From positions 2,976,001 through 3,040,000 of the forward strand of contig CP095846.1 in assembly GCA_023100825.1 (NCBI GenBank): a stretch of 64,000 nt of DNA. The letters run 5' to 3'. Made by a program: the position numbers and the translations under genes. The notes under the pieces are model-generated. The model had not been told where the DNA came from. It ran no database searches and saw nothing but the letters and a program-made list of their open reading frames with translations. Source of the DNA: Nocardioidaceae bacterium SCSIO 66511 (GTDB lineage: Bacteria; Actinomycetota; Actinomycetes; Propionibacteriales; Nocardioidaceae). Shown one piece after another: positions 60,720-64,000 of the stretch (positions are counted from its first letter, which is position 1; each line of letters begins with the position of its first letter).

Positions 60720-61457
60720 TCAGGTCTTGCGCGGTCGCGTCGTACGCGAACGGGCCTTACCTCCCTTACCGCTCGATGCCTCTCGGGCGACGACGGCCTC
60801 GATCCCGTCGAGCATCAGCTCGACCGCGACGCTGAAGATGCGTGGGTCGCCGATGCTCGCGAGGTGGTCGCCGACAGCCGCGATATTGGGGTAGTCGTCG
60901 GCCGACAACTGGCGGTACTCGACCTGCCATGAGGTCTCGTCCGCAATGCGAGTCGTCTCCGGAAGGTCATTCAACGAGGCCTCCATGCCACACATCGCGC
61001 GCGTCATGTTGCCGTAGGCACGAGCACAGCTTGCCGCGGTCTCGGCACTCAGCCCCGCCCGCCGGAGGGCTCCGAGAATGAAGTCGACATTGGCGAACTC
61101 TCGCGGGCGCCTCGTCGTACGAGATGCCATCTGCTGCGCGAACGCGGGATAGCGCAGGTAGTGCTCATGCACGGTGTGCGCGGCGAGCCGTAGGTCGGCA
61201 CGCCAGTCGTCGGACGGTACGAGGTCACCGCCGTACGACCGCGACCGCAATGCGTCGATGAGCTCGAGTACGAGCTCGTCCTTGTCTCTGAAATGCCGAT
61301 AGACCGACGTCGGGTGCGCATCGAGTTCGCGCCCGATTGCCTGGAACGTCAGCCCGTCCAAACCCTCGCGCACGGCGACCGCCTCGGCTGCCTCGAGGAT
61401 GACGTCTCGACTGAGACTGTCGCGAGCTCGGCGCTTCTTACGTGCGGGCTCGGCCAT
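60720..61457 (-). CDS. TetR/AcrR family transcriptional regulator
   Basis: A 245-residue regulator. The helix-turn-helix is at about residues 15-60 ('SRDVILEAAEAVAVREGLDGLTFQAIGRELDAHPTSVYRHFRDKDELV'), and the rest is the helical ligand domain. ATG 61457 follows GGAGGA and is chosen over a longer open frame. It stands between the S9 and M20 peptidase genes, is divergent from the latter, and probably regulates both through the TAGTCA-type elements. Confidence 0.93.
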   Translation of the reverse strand: MAEPARKKRRARDSLSRDVILEAAEAVAVREGLDGLTFQAIGRELDAHPTSVYRHFRDKDELVLELIDALRSRSYGGDLVPSDDWRADLRLAAHTVHEHYLRYPAFAQQMASRTTRRPREFANVDFILGALRRAGLSAETAASCARAYGNMTRAMCGMEASLNDLPETTRIADETSWQVEYRQLSADDYPNIAAVGDHLASIGDPRIFSVAVELMLDGIEAVVAREASSGKGGKARSRTTRPRKT

Positions 61458-61537
61458 CAAGCAATCTCCTCCGTCACATGCGTCGCGGTGCTGCCGACCG
61501 GCGACCGACCAGAAAGACACAGCCTAGCCGAATCGCG

Positions 61538-61556
61538 TAGTCAATGTCATAGTCTA
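61538..61556. promoter_or_regulatory. TAGTCA-type element upstream of the M20 peptidase
   Basis: TAGTCAATGTCATAGTCTA agrees with the palindrome at 60660-60678 in 12 of 19 positions, including the outer TAGTCAA and CTA. It lies in the divergent gap between the TetR and M20 genes. TAGTCAATG also occurs, inverted, near 62690-62698, ahead of the peptide-binding lipoprotein gene. Confidence 0.5.
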
Positions 61557-61579
61557 TCCAACTCGCACAAGGAGAACGA

Positions 61580-62692
61580 ATGGATTCGAGCCAATCACTG
61601 GCAACGACTCACCTGCTGGAGCGGATCGAACGGCTGGTGATGGCCGAGACGCCCTCGGGGGACACCGATCGGCTGCTCGCATGTTACGAACCATTGCGGG
61701 AGTGGGGCGCCGAAAGGCTCGGGCGGGAAGCGCGCATTGTCGATCGCGACGGCGTCCCACACTTGTACTGGCCGGCGGAGCGTGCTTCGGTGCTGCTACT
61801 GACGCACGCCGACACCGTCTTCCCCGCCGGTACGACCGGCTCTCGGCCGTTCAGGACCGAGGACGGCCGCGCGTACGGTCCGGGCGTCTTCGACATGAAG
61901 TCGGGGATCGTACTCGCGCTCGAAGCACTCACCGAGATCGAGAACCGCGACCAAGTCTCGATGGTCGTCACGGGTGACGAGGAGGTCGGTTCGCCCACTT
62001 CCCGACAGTTGATCGAGGAGGCCGCGGCGAACGCGAGAGCGACCCTCGTTCCTGAGCCGAGCCTCGACGGCGGGCTCAAGACCGCACGCAAGGGCGGCGG
62101 AATCTACCAAGTCCGACTTGAAGGACGCGAGGCACATGCAGGTCTAGAGCCAGAGCGCGGGCACAACGCACTCGTCGAGCTGGCCCATGTAGTGACCCAT
62201 GTCTGCGAGCTGGCCGATCCGGAACGCGGTACGACGGTCACACCCACGACCGCGCGTGCCGGAACGACGACGAACACCGTTCCGGCGCATGCACAGGTGG
62301 GGATCGACGTACGCGCTCGCAGCCTTAGCGAACTGGAGCGTGTCGACGCCGCTTTACGTGACATGACGAGTCACAACTCCAACGTGGGAATGCGGCTCGA
62401 CGGCGGGATCAACCGCCCACCGCTTGAGGCGAACGCGAGTGAGGAGCTGTTCGCCCTCGCGACCAAAGTAGCGGCGGAGGCCGGGCTGCAGCCCCTGACG
62501 CGCCACTCGGTGGGCGGTGCATCCGACGGCAACTTCACCGCCGCACTCGGCGTACCCACCCTCGACGGACTCGGCGCCATCGGGCACGGCGCGCACACGC
62601 CGTACGAATGGATCGACATTGCGACTCTCCCCGACCGTGCTCGTCTGATCGCAGCCGTTCTCACTGCACTGACCACAAATCAGTGCCATTGA
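61580..62692 (+). CDS. M20 family metallopeptidase (carboxypeptidase G2-like)
   Basis: A 370-residue two-zinc peptidase. 'LLLTHADTVFP' gives the first His and the Asp, 'GPGVFDMKSG' the bridging Asp, 'VVTGDEEVGSP' the catalytic and metal Glu, and 'IGHGAHTPYEWID' the last His. The dimerisation insert 'GREAHAGLEPERGHNALVELAHV' is typical of the CPG2/ArgE group. It would hydrolyse C-terminal residues from small peptides or folate-like conjugates. AAGGAGA precedes the ATG. Confidence 0.93.
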   Translation: MDSSQSLATTHLLERIERLVMAETPSGDTDRLLACYEPLREWGAERLGREARIVDRDGVPHLYWPAERASVLLLTHADTVFPAGTTGSRPFRTEDGRAYGPGVFDMKSGIVLALEALTEIENRDQVSMVVTGDEEVGSPTSRQLIEEAAANARATLVPEPSLDGGLKTARKGGGIYQVRLEGREAHAGLEPERGHNALVELAHVVTHVCELADPERGTTVTPTTARAGTTTNTVPAHAQVGIDVRARSLSELERVDAALRDMTSHNSNVGMRLDGGINRPPLEANASEELFALATKVAAEAGLQPLTRHSVGGASDGNFTAALGVPTLDGLGAIGHGAHTPYEWIDIATLPDRARLIAAVLTALTTNQCH

Positions 62693-62786
62693 CTATCTAA
62701 TTGCCCATACCTATTGCATACGACCGATAGCCGGCCTTATGCTCCCGTCATTCACGCTTCGGCGCGGGGGACCAATGGAGGCCACG

Positions 62787-64000
62787 ATGCCCACGACCCG
62801 CAAGACTGTCCGCCGACTCGCCCACCCCCGCACCATCGCCGCAGGATTCACGATCGCCATCCTCGGCGTCGTCGGCTGCACCGGCGGAGGATCGACCTCC
62901 GACAGCCAGAGCGCGGCCGCGGACGTACCCGTACGCGACGGCGGCGACATCGTGATCGGCGCCGAACAAGAACCCGCGTGCGCGGACTGGGTATCGACTT
63001 GCTCGGGATCGATATGGGGCGACTGGATCATGCGCCGGCCCACGATCCCCGTCACCTTCGACATTCGTAAAGAGGGCGACGACTGGGCAGCCGAACCATC
63101 CGACCTACTCACGGGCGAGCCAAAGGTCGAGTCAACCGGCGACTCGATGACGATCAAGTACTCGATCAATCCCGAGGCCGTCTGGTCTGACGGTGAACCC
63201 ATCACATCGGCCGACTTCAAGTACACGGCCCTGCAGATCCGCGACGGCAAGAACATATTCGACAAGACCGGGTACGACAAGATCACAAACGTCGAGACTC
63301 CAGACGAGAAGACCGCGGTCGTGAACCTCGATGAGCAGTACGCAAGCTGGCGAACATTGTTCAGCAACACCTATGGTGTGCTGCCTTCGCACCTACTCGA
63401 GGGCAAAGACCGCGCCGAGATCATGCGCGACGGCTACGCGTTCAGCGGCGGCCCGTGGATCATCGAGTCGTGGAAACGCGGCACCAGCGTCACCCTCGTA
63501 CCCAATGAGAACTATTGGGGCGACAAACCGCATCTCGACAAGGTGACGTTCACGTTCATCCCGGACACAGCAGCGGCCTTCCAGGCGCTCAAGAGCGGCC
63601 AGGTCGACGCCCTTTACCCGACTCCGCAGCTGAACGCGATGAGCCAGATCGAAGCAGGTCTGCCCGGCATCAACTCACAAGTAGACACCCAGAGTGGCAA
63701 CCTCGAGGCGCTCTGGGTCAACAACGAAGCATTTCCCTTCGACTCTGAGGCCGTGAGGCAGGCCACCTCATACTCCGTCGACCGCGCGGCCCTCGTCGAC
63801 CGGATCTACGGCGCGGTCGGGGTCGATGAGCCGGCACAGAGCTTCTCATCCCCGCTCGTGTCCACGTACGCAAACGACTCGTTCAGTCAATACGAACTGG
63901 ACCTCGACCAGGCCGCGGATCTGATGGAGTCCGACGGCTGGAGCAAGAACGGTGACGGAGTCTGGACCAAGGATGGCCAACAAGCCGCATTCGTCATCCA
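62787..64000 (+). CDS. Oligopeptide ABC transporter substrate-binding lipoprotein (family 5), partial
   Basis: The 5' 404 codons of a family 5 solute-binding protein; the frame is open to the window end. The lipoprotein signal ends in 'GVVGC' with lipid Cys31. The mature chain shows the family pattern: 'DDWAAEPSDLLTGEPKVESTGDSMTIKYSINPEAVWSDGEPITSADFKYT', 'GGPWIIESWKRGTSVTLVPNENYWGDKPHLDKVTF' and 'PFDSEAVRQATSYSVDR'. ATG 62787 follows GGAGG at five bases. With two peptidases and a TetR regulator nearby, it is probably the uptake part of a peptide-utilisation system whose permeases lie beyond the window. Confidence 0.93.
   Translation, partial: MPTTRKTVRRLAHPRTIAAGFTIAILGVVGCTGGGSTSDSQSAAADVPVRDGGDIVIGAEQEPACADWVSTCSGSIWGDWIMRRPTIPVTFDIRKEGDDWAAEPSDLLTGEPKVESTGDSMTIKYSINPEAVWSDGEPITSADFKYTALQIRDGKNIFDKTGYDKITNVETPDEKTAVVNLDEQYASWRTLFSNTYGVLPSHLLEGKDRAEIMRDGYAFSGGPWIIESWKRGTSVTLVPNENYWGDKPHLDKVTFTFIPDTAAAFQALKSGQVDALYPTPQLNAMSQIEAGLPGINSQVDTQSGNLEALWVNNEAFPFDSEAVRQATSYSVDRAALVDRIYGAVGVDEPAQSFSSPLVSTYANDSFSQYELDLDQAADLMESDGWSKNGDGVWTKDGQQAAFVI

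Overview
The window is high-GC DNA with short operons, many GTG starts and actinobacterial marker genes. These include a homodimeric pyruvate dehydrogenase E1 (aceE) next to ahpE and a DUF3052 gene, a fabD-fabH-acpP-fabF operon headed by a PucR-type regulator, DUF3145, and NrtR-controlled NAD synthesis. The aceE/ahpE/DUF3052/fab order resembles mycobacteria and streptomycetes. A soil or plant-associated actinomycete, perhaps Propionibacteriales/Nocardioidaceae, fits best; that placement is inference.

Layout. 1-2.5 kb: a TetR-regulated drug-efflux MFS pair with two tandem operators. 2.5-12.2 kb: a LacI-regulated carbohydrate locus (FAD oxidoreductase, lipoprotein and two permeases of an ABC importer without its own ATPase, acetyl-xylan-esterase-like hydrolase, MBL hydrolase). 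A secreted GH43-like enzyme is transcribed away from it under a near-identical operator. 12.3-16.5 kb: divergent nrtR and nadA-nadBC, with NadB and NadC fused in one protein. 16.5-19.5 kb: small DUF1330/YCII genes, an AbiE toxin-antitoxin pair bracketed by copies of a short repeat, and tRNA-Val(TAC). 19.7-31.5 kb: the conserved central-metabolism block (ahpE, acyl-CoA ligase, DUF3052, aceE, PAP2 protein, fasR-like regulator, fabDHPF). 31.6-39.6 kb: housekeeping and hypothetical genes, Fic protein, DUF3145, AI-2E transporter, a MarR/DJ-1 operon with a strong nested palindrome, a secreted metzincin, a TSUP exporter and a glutamine-amidotransferase-like protein.

39.5-44.1 kb is an arsenic island made of three head-to-head modules. 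Each pairs a different ArsR regulator with a different effector (arsI; an ArsO-like flavin monooxygenase; acr3-arsC), and each intergenic gap holds its own palindrome. arsC carries a frameshift. 44.1-50.1 kb: CsbD, then a LysR-controlled operon of a polar amino-acid ABC importer, a PatB/MalY C-S lyase and a methyltransferase, suggesting uptake and cleavage of a sulfur amino acid.

50.2-55.4 kb looks like a small genomic island. An intact tRNA-Met(CAT) gene stands at one end, and a decayed copy of its 3' half stands in the same orientation 5.1 kb away. Between them are a frameshifted ISL3-type transposase, a solo IS end, a tRNA-like T-arm, an ABM/GlxA-like divergent pair and a lower-GC secreted protein. 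No integrase was recognised. 55.4-58.5 kb: PIG-L deacetylase, MgtC-like membrane protein, SDR and nitroreductase. 58.8-64 kb: a probable peptide-utilisation locus (S9 peptidase, TetR regulator, M20 peptidase, oligopeptide-binding lipoprotein cut by the window end), with related TAGTCA-type motifs at its promoters.
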